Shown: positions 23,337-31,849 of the stretch, in pieces | How positions within the stretch are numbered: position 1 is the stretch's first letter | Layout: each line of letters starts with the position of its first letter | Assembly: GCA_000702025.1 (NCBI GenBank) | Contig: JNKJ01000017.1 | Location: 1 to 64,000, forward strand | Source: Blautia schinkii DSM 10518 | GTDB taxonomy: Bacteria; Bacillota; Clostridia; Lachnospirales; Lachnospiraceae | Length of the DNA stretch: 64,000 bases | Direction of reading: 5' to 3' | The notes under the pieces: model-generated | Database searches by the model: none | Told to the model about the DNA's origin: nothing | What the model saw: only the letters and a program-made list of their open reading frames with translations | Made by a program: the position numbers and the translations under genes

Positions 23337-25153
23337 ATTATGAGTTCAAGGAACAAGATGCATATGATTTCGCTAGATTTTCAGGAGTGCGAGCTTTCCG
23401 AAAGGGAGATGAACTGAGATTTGTGGAATGTCCTTACTGCCGCGGCGGTGAGCGGCATGATAAAGATACTTTTGCTATAAATCTTCGGACAGGCCAGTTT
23501 AAGTGCATGAGGGCAAGCTGCAGTCAGCAGGGGAATATGATTACACTGTCTAAGGACCACGGATTTAGTCTGGGCGCGGAGATTGATGAATATTACAGAC
23601 TCCGTAAAAAATACCGCAAATTAAAGACTCCAAAGGAGCCTATCGCACCTAAAAACGAGGCTGTAGATTATATGCTGACAAGAGGTATTTCAGAAGCAGT
23701 GACCAGGAAGTACCAGTTAACTGTGCAGAATGGCAAGCCCAACATCCTTGTATTTCCGTTCTTTGATGAAAATAGTCAGATGCAGTACGTGAAATACCGC
23801 AAGACAGATTTTGTAAAGGGGAAAGACCAAAATAAGGAATGGTGTGAGCCTAACTGTAAGCCTATCCTGTTTGGGATGCACCAGTGTAACAGAGCCAATA
23901 AAACGCTGGTCCTGACAGAGGGGCAAATCGACAGTCTCTCCGTCGCAGAAGCTGGGATTGAGAATGCAGTATCGGTCCCAACCGGGAAAAATGGTTTTAC
24001 CTGGGTTTCCTATTGCTGGGACTGGCTAAATAAATTTGATACCCTTATTGTGTTCGGAGACTGCGAACATGGGGAGATTACACTGCTTGAAGATATGCAG
24101 CGCAGATTCCAGGGGAAAGTTAAGGCTGTGAGGCAGCAGGATTATAAAGGCTGCAAGGATGCCAATGAACTCCTGCAGAAGTATGGCCGGGATGCAGTGC
24201 GGAGAGCGGTGCAGTTGGCGGAAGCCGTTCCAGTACAAAGGGTAAAAGACCTCGCAGATGTAAAAGGGGTGGATTTATTTTCCCTGCCCAAGATATCAAC
24301 AGGTATCAGGAGCATAGACAAGGTGTTGTCCGGGGGGATTTATCTGGGGCAGACAGCGATTATTACGGGCAAGCGGGGAGACGGGAAGTCTACGCTGGCC
24401 TCCCAGATACTGGCGAATGCCCTTGGCGCGCAACAGAACGTTTTTGTATATTCCGGTGAGCTCCAAGACTACATGTTCAAACGATGGCTAAATCTGCAGA
24501 TAGCGGGTCCTCAGAAAATCATTGACCGGGCCTTACCGGACGGTGGTGTGAGCTACTACATAACCAAAGAGACAGATTCCAATATTTCAGAGTGGTACCG
24601 GGGACGTGCCAAGATATATGACAATAACGCTGCAGATGATGATGAGTTAGGGAGTTTGTTGCAGATCATTGAGAAATCCGTACAGCAGTACGAGATAAAG
24701 CTGGTCCTCCTGGACAACCTCATGACCGCTCTCGATGTAGGGATGGACGTTGATCTGTACCGGGCACAGAGTAAATTCGTCGATAAGCTGGTAAAGATGG
24801 CAAAACGGCAGAATATCGCGGTGGTATTGATTGTCCATCCAAGGAAGAACCGATACGGACACGATGATACAGATGAAGTGGCCGGCAGCGCGGACATTAC
24901 GAACAAGGTGGATATCGTTATGACCTATAAGCGCGGGAAGGATATGCCGAACAGTGAGCGGCTGCTCACAGTGTCAAAGAACAGGCTAACCGGAAGGCTT
25001 GCGATAGGAGCCGGGGCAATTCCTTTGTATTATGATGAGGTGTCCAAAAGAATCAACGATGACAGGATATTTGATTTCTCCTATGGATGGGAGAAAGAAA
25101 CGAATGATTTTGTCCCAGTATCGAGTGACCAGATGGAGATACCATTCGAGTAG
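23333..25153 (+). CDS. Phage primase-helicase (zinc finger, TOPRIM, DnaB-like helicase)
   Basis: 606 residues. Zinc-binding domain CPYC...FKCMRASC (about 33-65), TOPRIM region with LTEGQIDSLSVAEAG (about 197-211) and FGDCEHGE, then a RecA-type helicase with Walker A ITGKRGDGKST (about 343-353), LVLLDNLMTA (Walker B) and IVLVIHPRKN-like motif. This is the T7 gp4/Twinkle layout. It unwinds the fork and primes phage DNA synthesis. All motifs look intact. Confidence 0.9.
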   Translation: MNYEFKEQDAYDFARFSGVRAFRKGDELRFVECPYCRGGERHDKDTFAINLRTGQFKCMRASCSQQGNMITLSKDHGFSLGAEIDEYYRLRKKYRKLKTPKEPIAPKNEAVDYMLTRGISEAVTRKYQLTVQNGKPNILVFPFFDENSQMQYVKYRKTDFVKGKDQNKEWCEPNCKPILFGMHQCNRANKTLVLTEGQIDSLSVAEAGIENAVSVPTGKNGFTWVSYCWDWLNKFDTLIVFGDCEHGEITLLEDMQRRFQGKVKAVRQQDYKGCKDANELLQKYGRDAVRRAVQLAEAVPVQRVKDLADVKGVDLFSLPKISTGIRSIDKVLSGGIYLGQTAIITGKRGDGKSTLASQILANALGAQQNVFVYSGELQDYMFKRWLNLQIAGPQKIIDRALPDGGVSYYITKETDSNISEWYRGRAKIYDNNAADDDELGSLLQIIEKSVQQYEIKLVLLDNLMTALDVGMDVDLYRAQSKFVDKLVKMAKRQNIAVVLIVHPRKNRYGHDDTDEVAGSADITNKVDIVMTYKRGKDMPNSERLLTVSKNRLTGRLAIGAGAIPLYYDEVSKRINDDRIFDFSYGWEKETNDFVPVSSDQMEIPFE

Positions 25154-25162
25154 GAGGTTGCC

Positions 25163-25330
25163 ATGAGATATAGGATACATAGATTTCTAAGAAAATTGTA
25201 TATGAGGCTCATAAGAAAAAGCTGTGATACCTGCTGTCATTATGATGGCAGGTATGGCGAAGATGAGTGCTTTAGATGTGAGCGCACAATAAGGGCGGTG
25301 GAATATGACAAGAGGAGAACTGGAAAATAA
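25163..25330 (+). CDS. Small cysteine-rich phage protein (55 aa)
   Basis: MRYRIHRFLRKLYMRLIRKS, then CDTCCHYDGRYGEDECFRCERT: a strongly basic N-terminus and a C-x2-C...C-x2-C knuckle predicting a zinc ribbon. TAGGAGGTTGCC precedes the ATG. Overlaps the next gene by 26 bp. Confidence 0.65.
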   Translation: MRYRIHRFLRKLYMRLIRKSCDTCCHYDGRYGEDECFRCERTIRAVEYDKRRTGK

Positions 25331-25568
25331 ATGGAAGGTGTATACAGAATGCTGGAAATTCTTTAGAGACTTTAGTGCCCCAGTGGATGATGACAGCTTC
25401 TGGGAAGGGCTGGTGAAGGCCAAGGATGAGTTGCAAGCAAAGATTGATTGTCCACTGTTCCGTGGCGTGATGCTTGCGACGGTCCAGGAGATTGAACGTG
25501 TATGGAAAGCAGGGAAAAGAAAACAGAAGGATGAGATTAATAAGCAGACAAAGGGAGTGGTGCTGTGA
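25305..25568 (+). CDS. Phage protein, unknown (87 aa)
   Basis: MTRGELENKWKVYTECWKFFRDFSAPVDDDSFWEGLVKAKDEL resembles small phage proteins usually found before the late regulator. Helical, soluble. The site GGCGGTGGAAT is moderate. Overlaps the following gene by 4 bp. Confidence 0.6.
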   Translation: MTRGELENKWKVYTECWKFFRDFSAPVDDDSFWEGLVKAKDELQAKIDCPLFRGVMLATVQEIERVWKAGKRKQKDEINKQTKGVVL

Positions 25569-25954
25569 CAGAATGCGAATTGAGACAGATTCATCAAAAC
25601 AATTTAATATTAGCCGGATTGCAGGCGGAGTACAGAAATGTTTGCAGCCATATAGGTATAAGCCCGGTACGCTCAGATGGGATGCCGCATGGCGCTGATA
25701 AGCTATCGGGCATGGAGGATGTAGAGAAGAAAGCCGATATTGAAATGGAGTACCGTGCCTTATACAAGAAAAACGAACGGCTGATAGCCAGAGCCAGGAA
25801 ATACATAGCGCAGTTCCCAGATGAGACATTGCGGATGGTGCTTACAGAGAGGTATATCAATGGGCTTGACTATATTGCAGTGGCTGCGGATGTTGGTATA
25901 TCCATGCAGCAGTGCGAGGCAATATGCAAGGTGCATTTTAATAACGTGTTCTAG
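25565..25954 (+). CDS. Sigma region 4-like late-gene regulator (ArpU/DUF1492 type)
   Basis: 129 residues, GTG start. The C-terminal part (DETLRMVLTERYINGLDYIAVAADVGISMQQCEAICK) is a sigma-70 region 4-like helix-turn-helix. Proteins of this layout at the end of the early region activate late phage promoters. It is the last gene before a 300-bp regulatory gap. Confidence 0.72.
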   Translation: MTECELRQIHQNNLILAGLQAEYRNVCSHIGISPVRSDGMPHGADKLSGMEDVEKKADIEMEYRALYKKNERLIARARKYIAQFPDETLRMVLTERYINGLDYIAVAADVGISMQQCEAICKVHFNNVF

Positions 25955-26253
25955 GTATTCTATATGCTCTAAATCACTTGACACTAAATGGGTTGACTGA
26001 TATACTTAGATAGTCAAAGTATGTAAAAAATTAGACCATATAACCTTCCTTTAAGTGGATGCGGCTGCCAAGGGTCAGAGCTTGGCAGCTGATTATGCTA
26101 TAGAAAAAATCTGATAATGACAATATGTATCCTACATATGGTAGGATTTTTTGTTTTTAAAATATGAAAAAAATATTTCTGATATAGGGTTGACAAATTA
26201 ACCATAATTGGTTAATCTATTGATATAGAAATGAATAAAAGGGGTGAAACACT
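25955..26253. promoter_or_regulatory. Intergenic control region before the lysogeny cassette
   Basis: A hairpin GCTGCCAAG/CTTGGCAGC lies at 26064-26089. A terminator ATCCTAC...GTAGGAT with T-rich tail (26129-26158) ends the early operon. Then comes a promoter, TTGACA (26190-26195), 17 nt, TAATCT (26213-26218). A perfect 20-bp palindrome ATTAACCATAATTGGTTAAT (26197-26216) fills the spacer and -10, so the next gene (XRE) most likely represses itself. Confidence 0.78.
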
Positions 26254-26607
26254 ATGGTAAATAATTTCGGAAAGTTCTGCCGGAAGTTACGAATTGATAA
26301 AAACGAGCTTCTTTATGATATGGCAGCTAAGTTAGGGGTTTCATCTGCGTTTTTATCAAAGGTGGAGAACGGCAAAAAAAAACCACCACAAGAGTGGAGA
26401 AACTTATTAATCGAAAAGTATGATCTTGAAGGCCAGAAAATTCGAGAGTTAGACAAGTGTATATTTGAGGCGCAAAATTATAATAGCATCGACATGAGTG
26501 GATGGAAAGAAGATGACAGAATGATGATGCTTTCATTTGCGCGTAAGTTTAGTAACTTGGACAAGGATATCCTGAGACAGTTTTTGGAAGAGGAGGATGG
26601 AAATTGA
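26254..26607 (+). CDS. XRE-family regulator of the lysogeny cassette
   Basis: 117 residues. Helix-turn-helix about 7-62 with LLYDMAAKLGVSSAFLSKVENGKKKPP. The C-terminal part (WKEDDRMMMLSFARKFSNLDKDILRQFL) is helical. ATG has AAAGGGGTGAAACACT upstream. It has its own promoter with a 20-bp operator and overlaps the ImmA-type gene by 4 bp, forming a repressor/protease pair separate from the CI pair. Confidence 0.85.
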   Translation: MVNNFGKFCRKLRIDKNELLYDMAAKLGVSSAFLSKVENGKKKPPQEWRNLLIEKYDLEGQKIRELDKCIFEAQNYNSIDMSGWKEDDRMMMLSFARKFSNLDKDILRQFLEEEDGN

Positions 26608-27110
26608 ACGTTGCAGCAGAACCATTGTCAAGAAAAAAAATAGGAGCATTTGCGTATGAACTAAGAAGAATGATGAAATTTGAAAACACTCCGTTTTTCC
26701 CGATTGTACATTTCATAGAGTGGGTTCTTGCAAACCCAGAATCAGGGATGGATTTTGAAATAGTTCCAGAAGATGAGATGTCTGATACGTATGGAACAAC
26801 TAATACAGGGAAGAATAAAATGATTATACGTGAAGATGTATATAATAGAGCAGTGCAGGGTAATCCAAGAGATAGATTTACTCTTTGCCACGAACTGGGG
26901 CATTACCTTCTCCATCAGCCGGAAAATATTAGTTATGCTAGAGGAGACATACCTGCTTTCAGAAATCCGGAATGGCAGGCAAATACGTTTGCGGCTGAAC
27001 TTATGGCACCTGGATATCTTATTCAAAATATGAGCGTGAGTGAGATTGTGGAAAAATGTGGAGTTTCGAGACAAGCAGCGGAAATTCAGAAGAAATCCTA
27101 TACAAAATGA
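26604..27110 (+). CDS. ImmA/IrrE-type metallopeptidase
   Basis: 168 residues, TTG start coupled to the XRE gene. TLCHELGHYLLHQPENI gives an intact HExxH (about 93-97). EWQANTFAAELMAPGYLI supplies the downstream Glu ligand, with E-x-x-x-P as usual. It probably cleaves the upstream XRE regulator or another repressor, or is a toxin of the XRE/peptidase type. Confidence 0.87.
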   Translation: MNVAAEPLSRKKIGAFAYELRRMMKFENTPFFPIVHFIEWVLANPESGMDFEIVPEDEMSDTYGTTNTGKNKMIIREDVYNRAVQGNPRDRFTLCHELGHYLLHQPENISYARGDIPAFRNPEWQANTFAAELMAPGYLIQNMSVSEIVEKCGVSRQAAEIQKKSYTK

Positions 27111-27134
27111 TGTAGTACCAATTGGTTTTACATA

Positions 27135-27250
27135 GAAAAAACCAAGCACCAGGAGATGCTTGGCTCTTGTCGAAAAGCATAAATGCAGTTCAACTGGTTA
27201 TAATTCTTTCTAGACAATTGAATTGTATCACTGTATTTATCCTTTTGCAA
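27135..27250 (-). ncRNA. Candidate minus-strand small RNA
   Basis: On the minus strand: TTGCAA (27245-27250), 17 nt, TACAAT (27222-27227), and about 75 nt later the hairpin CCAAGCA/TGCTTGG (27142-27163) followed by TTTTTT (27141-27136). No ORF with a ribosome site. It would be antisense to the leader of the downstream 40-aa gene's transcript. Low certainty. Confidence 0.35.
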
Positions 27251-27277
27251 GAGTTATTTGCGAAGGGAGGGTATTTC

Positions 27278-27400
27278 ATGTATATTTTTAGAGCATGGAT
27301 TACCACTAAGGATGGCACCAAGATTTACGCCAAGACCTATGGTAAGAAAGCTTTTAGAATCTGGGTTGGCCCAGGTCCTGAACCAGTTAAAAATCACTAA
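27278..27400 (+). CDS. Small basic protein (40 aa), unknown
   Basis: MYIFRAWITTKDGTKIYAKT followed by YGKKAFRIWVGPGPEPVKNH. A beta-rich, basic 40-residue protein with an excellent site GAAGGGAGGGTATTTC. Not recognised. Lies in the lysogeny cassette. Confidence 0.6.
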   Translation: MYIFRAWITTKDGTKIYAKTYGKKAFRIWVGPGPEPVKNH

Positions 27401-27470
27401 TTGACTATTCGGGAGGCGTATTTTACCAGTTGGGTATGCTTCTACCATTATAAAAGAAAGGTAGAAGAGT

Positions 27471-27590
27471 ATGGCAAAGACAAAATCAAGTGTTAGAGGA
27501 AAACAAAATAAAAAGATAGTAGTAGTAAAATCTTATAAAAGAAGTGATGGTACCAGGGTAGACGGTCATAGACGATCCACTCCAAACTAA
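27471..27590 (+). CDS. Small basic protein (39 aa) with SYKRSDGTRVDGHRRS motif
   Basis: 39 residues, very basic. The C-terminal motif K-S-Y-x-R-x-D-G-T-x-V-x-G-H-x-R-S recurs in many small bacterial and phage proteins as I remember them, without known function. The site GAAAGGTAGAAGAG precedes the ATG. A terminator follows 11 bp after the stop. Confidence 0.6.
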   Translation: MAKTKSSVRGKQNKKIVVVKSYKRSDGTRVDGHRRSTPN

Positions 27591-27601
27591 TCACTGCTTT
27601 G

Positions 27602-27634
27602 AAAGCACTTGTCTGTAATGGCTGGGTGCTTTTT
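27602..27634 (+). terminator. Terminator after the 39-aa gene
   Basis: AAAGCAC (27602-27608)/GTGCTTT (27626-27632) followed by TT and a T-rich stretch. Ends the XRE-ImmA-small-protein transcript. Confidence 0.7.
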
Positions 27635-27749
27635 GATTACATTAAATTTTGCCTATATTTTCTGAGTTTTACTGAAATAAACTGTAGTGTTGAGATGTGT
27701 CGGTTTATGAGGTAAAATGTAAGAAGAATATGTTGAGGAGGGATAACAT

Positions 27750-28448
27750 ATGAGTATTACGTCTCTAGAAGTTATGATGAACGCTATTATAGTGGTACAA
27801 ACAGTCACTTCTGCAGTAATGTGTGTGTATGGATATAAGTGGTCTAAGGGGCTAATAGCGACAATGTCAATATACATTGGAGTATTTATTGGCGGACTCA
27901 TTACAGCTATGCTAATCAATATTGCTGCTCATCCGGCTATGCTTCTGGCACTTCCAGTTACTGTCATTTGGTTTTGGGTGGCTGCGTATAAAGTTGTATG
28001 GCTAAATCATTTTTTAGCGGGATTCTTACTCGTTATGAAGCTTTCGTATATGATAGTTTATACAATGATGGACAATGGGATAATAGAGTTTAATTTAGGC
28101 GCTTTATTGGGTATGCCACTTGTGTTAGGTCTCATATCAGGAATAATAATTTGCGCAATATTTAATAATTATGTTGTGCTTCTTTGTGTGACGTTTATAG
28201 GTGCAACTGAGCTTGGTACTAGAATTTGCGCATGGATAGACAAAGGTCTATTTGTGACAACGGGAAATATTGGTTTTATGTTCAATCCGCTGGATATAGT
28301 GTTAGAGTTTTTTGGAATTGAAACACTTGGGTTAAAAGAAGTCGCAATAATAATCATTATTTTTGTTGTGAGTTTTTTGGTGCAGAGAGGCATAATGATA
28401 AGCAATGGAATAGATTTAAGCGGAACAACGTTAGACGATAGAAAATAG
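27750..28448 (+). CDS. Multi-spanning membrane protein (232 aa), unknown
   Basis: Seven hydrophobic segments across 232 residues (about 9-28, 36-58, 62-83, 86-110, 117-143, 146-164, 203-220), the pattern of TM7S/DUF4203-like membrane proteins. I do not recognise a specific family. It stands alone between two terminators in an AT-rich stretch. In this slot membrane proteins often block superinfection, which is inference only. ATG has TTGAGGAGGGAT upstream. Confidence 0.7.
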   Translation: MSITSLEVMMNAIIVVQTVTSAVMCVYGYKWSKGLIATMSIYIGVFIGGLITAMLINIAAHPAMLLALPVTVIWFWVAAYKVVWLNHFLAGFLLVMKLSYMIVYTMMDNGIIEFNLGALLGMPLVLGLISGIIICAIFNNYVVLLCVTFIGATELGTRICAWIDKGLFVTTGNIGFMFNPLDIVLEFFGIETLGLKEVAIIIIIFVVSFLVQRGIMISNGIDLSGTTLDDRK

Positions 28449-28459
28449 ATTGGATTTAA

Positions 28460-28491
28460 AAAGAGCCGCCCCATCGAGGTAGGCTCTTTTT
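28460..28491 (+). terminator. Terminator before the packaging genes
   Basis: AAAGAGCC (28460-28467)/GGCTCTTT (28482-28489) with TTTTT. It isolates the lysogeny cassette from the late operon. Confidence 0.8.
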
Positions 28492-28526
28492 CTATACCCA
28501 AAACAACACGATTGAGAGGTGGTGAG

Positions 28527-30482
28527 ATGCCGCGGAAAGCAGATGAAAGAACCAATCAGGCCAAGGAACTGTATCTGCAAGGCAAGAAATTAGTTGAGAT
28601 TGCAAGTCAACTAAATCTGCCGGAGGGGACAGTCCGAAGCTGGAAGAACAGATATAAGTGGGAGTGCAACGTTGCAATCAATAAACGCAACGTTGCAAAA
28701 AGAAATAAAGGCGGTCAGCCTGGAAATAAAAATGCTTTGGGCAATGATGGCGGCGCGCCAAAACAAAATAAGAATGCAGTCAAAACAGGAGAGTTTGAGA
28801 CTCTCTTTTTTGATACCTTAAATGAGGATGAACTGCAGCTTATAGAGATGGTGCAACCAGATAAGGAACGTCTTTTGCTGCAGGAGATACAACTCCTTAC
28901 TGTCAGAGAAAGGCGGATGCTACAGAGGATTGACAGTTTGAAGAACCTGGAAGCAGTGCCTGTGGATGAATCCGGAGCGGAGGAAGGTAAAGCAATCCCC
29001 AATCCTGTACTACCAGGAATGTCTGTTGTGAAATATAAAACCGGGATTGAAAAAGGCAAGATAACTCAACTCAAAGAGAGCGAAGGTATTCTTGGACAGA
29101 TACAGGCAGTTGAAGATGCTCTTACCAGAGTACAGGCCAGACGGCAGAGGGCAATCGAGATGCTGCATAGGTTTGGCTATGACGATGCTCGCTTGGAAGT
29201 GGAAATCAAGAAATTGGAACCGAATCCGCAAGATGAGAACTTCGTGTATCATGGTATTCCAGCCAATATGGTAGCGCCTACATTCGCTCCCGTTGTCTTT
29301 GACATTGCGGAGCAGGCGCATACAGAGTATGTCTTTCCTGGTGGCCGTGGTTCTACAAAGTCCTCATTTGTCAGCTTACAGGTAATTGACCTCCTGATGA
29401 AGCACGAGGATACCCACGCAGTTGTAATGCGCCAGGTGGCCGATACTCTGCGAGGTTCCGTATACCAGCAGATTCTATGGGCGATAGAAGCCCTTGGGTT
29501 ATCTGACGAGTTCCATGCCACAGTCAGCCCGATGGAGATTACCCGGATACGCACCGGGCAGAAGATTTATTTTCGCGGTGCGGATGATCCTGGCAAAGTA
29601 AAATCCATCAAGGTTCCGTTTGGCTACATCAGCATCCTATGGCTGGAGGAATTAGACCAGTTTGCAGGTCCTGAATCTGTGCGTAAGATAGAGCAGTCAG
29701 TCATCCGAGGCGGAGAACTGGCGTATATCTTTAAGTCGTTTAACCCACCAAAGAGCGCCAGCAACTGGGCAAATAAGTATATCAAGATACCAAAGGCAAC
29801 CCGCCTTGTGGTGGAGAGCACATATTTGGATGTACCGAAAAAATGGCTAGGCAAACCGTTCCTGGATGAAGCAGAGTTCTTGAAAGAAGTCAATCCGACT
29901 GCCTATGAGAACGAATATCTGGGTGTTGCGAACGGAACCGGTGGCAATGTCTTTGACAATGTGGTCATCCGGGAGATTACTGATAATGAGATTGCACAGT
30001 TTGACCGCCTTTACAATGGTCTTGACTGGGGATGGTATCCGGATCCGTTCCATTTTGTCCGCTGCCATTACGATGCGGCAAGGCTGCGCTTAATTATTTT
30101 TGTGGAATACCGCTGTAGGAAACAAAGCAATCGGCAGACTGCAGATAAGCTGATCGAGATGGGTATCACAGGCAATGACCTGATTACCTGTGATTCCGCA
30201 GAAGAAAAGTCAGTCAGTGATTACCGGAGCTATGGTCTGCTTGCCCGCGGTGCTGAAAAGGGTCCGGGCAGTGTGGACTACTCTATGAAGTGGCTCCAGT
30301 CCCTCAGAGAGATTGTCATTGATAACACCAGGTGCCCGGAAACAGCAACCGAGTTCCTGGAGTATGAATACGAGAGGGATAAGGACGGGGAAGTCATCAG
30401 CGGTTATCCAGATAAGAATAACCACGCTATTGATGCAGTCCGCTATGCCACCAATCCAATCTGGAAACGGAGGGGACAGTGA
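28527..30482 (+). CDS. Fused small-large terminase (TerS-TerL, PBSX type)
   Basis: 651 residues. N-terminus about 1-215: helix-turn-helix (ELYLQGKKLVEIASQLNLPEGTVRSWKNRYKW), then GGQPGNKNALGNDGGAPKQNKNA, as in XtmA-type small subunits. C-terminus about 240-651: large subunit with Walker A-like PGGRGSTKSS (about 270), Walker B ILWLEELDQF (about 370), and the RNase H-type nuclease with GLDWGWYPDP, TCDSAEEKSV and NNHAIDAVRYA. Normally these are two genes. Here they share one frame with no internal stop. It recognises and packages phage DNA into heads. ATG has GAGAGGTGGTGAG upstream. Confidence 0.88.
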   Translation: MPRKADERTNQAKELYLQGKKLVEIASQLNLPEGTVRSWKNRYKWECNVAINKRNVAKRNKGGQPGNKNALGNDGGAPKQNKNAVKTGEFETLFFDTLNEDELQLIEMVQPDKERLLLQEIQLLTVRERRMLQRIDSLKNLEAVPVDESGAEEGKAIPNPVLPGMSVVKYKTGIEKGKITQLKESEGILGQIQAVEDALTRVQARRQRAIEMLHRFGYDDARLEVEIKKLEPNPQDENFVYHGIPANMVAPTFAPVVFDIAEQAHTEYVFPGGRGSTKSSFVSLQVIDLLMKHEDTHAVVMRQVADTLRGSVYQQILWAIEALGLSDEFHATVSPMEITRIRTGQKIYFRGADDPGKVKSIKVPFGYISILWLEELDQFAGPESVRKIEQSVIRGGELAYIFKSFNPPKSASNWANKYIKIPKATRLVVESTYLDVPKKWLGKPFLDEAEFLKEVNPTAYENEYLGVANGTGGNVFDNVVIREITDNEIAQFDRLYNGLDWGWYPDPFHFVRCHYDAARLRLIIFVEYRCRKQSNRQTADKLIEMGITGNDLITCDSAEEKSVSDYRSYGLLARGAEKGPGSVDYSMKWLQSLREIVIDNTRCPETATEFLEYEYERDKDGEVISGYPDKNNHAIDAVRYATNPIWKRRGQ

Positions 30483-31849
30483 TGTTTGAGGGTATTATAA
30501 AAGCAATAAAGGGGGTGTTCCGAAGAATGTTTCCAGTGAACACAGTAAAACAAGTGGTGGGCAGGGATATCGCCATATCTCCCACGATGGTAAGTAAGAT
30601 TGAAGAATGGAGCCTCATGTACAAAGGTATGGCTCCCTGGGTGGATGAACAGGTGCATTCTCTTCGGCTGGAACAGGGGATATGCCGGGAGTTTGCCAAT
30701 GTCTGCCTGAATGAGATGCAATCCAGTGTTTCCGATGAGAGACTGGACACTATTTATCAGGCAGCTATCCGAAATCTCAACCAAAACCTGCAAAGTGGTC
30801 TTGCCCTCGGCTCTTTCTGCATCAAACCCATAGGACGAAGCGCTGCGGAATTTATAACCGCTGACAGGTTTATGCCAGTGGAATTTGACGCACAGGAGAA
30901 GCCGATAAAGATGGTTTTCGTCTCCGTGAAGATAGCAGGTCAAAGCAGCTATTACCTGCGGTTTGAATATCATGCGTTAGACAAGAACGGCCTGACCATT
31001 ACGAACCAGGCTTATCACACCAGTGACTTAAGCAGCATCGGGCATCCGGTACCGCTGTCAGACGTGGAGGAATGGGCTTCTCTCCCAGAGGGTATCAATT
31101 ACCCCAAGATGAAGCGCATGGATTTCGGGTATTACCGCAATCCAATTAAAAATGAGATAGACGGCTCCTTCTGTGGGGTATCCATCTTTGACAGCGCAAC
31201 TGACCTCATTAAGGACACTGACATGCAATTTGGCCGTCTGGACTGGGAATTTGAATCTGGAGAGCGTGCCATTCATGTTGACCCAACTGCCATGCAGGCA
31301 AAGCCAATGGTTGATAAGAAGGGCAAGACCAGATATGTGATGCCCAAGCTGAACCAGCGCCTATACCGGATGCTGGACGTACAGCAGGGGGATAATGTAG
31401 ACCTGTACAAGGAGTTCTCCCCGCAGCTCCGGGACCAGAACTTTATCAATGGCCTGAATGCCTACCTGCGGCGGATTGAGTTCAATGTATCTCTGAGTTA
31501 CGGTGATCTGTCCGATGTATCTGACGTAGACAAGACGGCTACGGAGGCCAGGATTGCCAAAAAGCGTAAATACAACATGGTCAAAGCCATACAGAAGAAC
31601 CTGGAGGACTGCCTGGATGACCTGGTGTATGCGCTGGCATTTTATAATGGCCTTACGACTTCCGGGTATGAATTCATCTGCACGTTCAAGGATTCCATCC
31701 TGGTCGATGAAGAGACAGAGCGTCAGCAGGACCGCACGGACGTAAGTATGGGGGTTATGTCTAAAGCGGAGTACCGGGCGAAGTGGTACGGCGAGACACT
31801 TGAAGAGGCAGAAAGGAACCTGCCAGAAGCAGCAGGGGTGATTGAGTGA
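30482..31849 (+). CDS. Portal protein (SPP1 gp6-like)
   Basis: 455 residues. Length, position after terminase and the pattern of internal motifs (IEEWSLMYKGMAPWVD, GLALGSFCIKP, FCGVSIFDSATDLIKDTDMQF, SLSYGDLSDVSDVDKTATEA) fit SPP1-type portals, the dodecameric DNA gate of the head. ATG 30482 overlaps the terminase stop and has GGAGGGGACAGTG upstream. Confidence 0.85.
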   Translation: MFEGIIKAIKGVFRRMFPVNTVKQVVGRDIAISPTMVSKIEEWSLMYKGMAPWVDEQVHSLRLEQGICREFANVCLNEMQSSVSDERLDTIYQAAIRNLNQNLQSGLALGSFCIKPIGRSAAEFITADRFMPVEFDAQEKPIKMVFVSVKIAGQSSYYLRFEYHALDKNGLTITNQAYHTSDLSSIGHPVPLSDVEEWASLPEGINYPKMKRMDFGYYRNPIKNEIDGSFCGVSIFDSATDLIKDTDMQFGRLDWEFESGERAIHVDPTAMQAKPMVDKKGKTRYVMPKLNQRLYRMLDVQQGDNVDLYKEFSPQLRDQNFINGLNAYLRRIEFNVSLSYGDLSDVSDVDKTATEARIAKKRKYNMVKAIQKNLEDCLDDLVYALAFYNGLTTSGYEFICTFKDSILVDEETERQQDRTDVSMGVMSKAEYRAKWYGETLEEAERNLPEAAGVIE

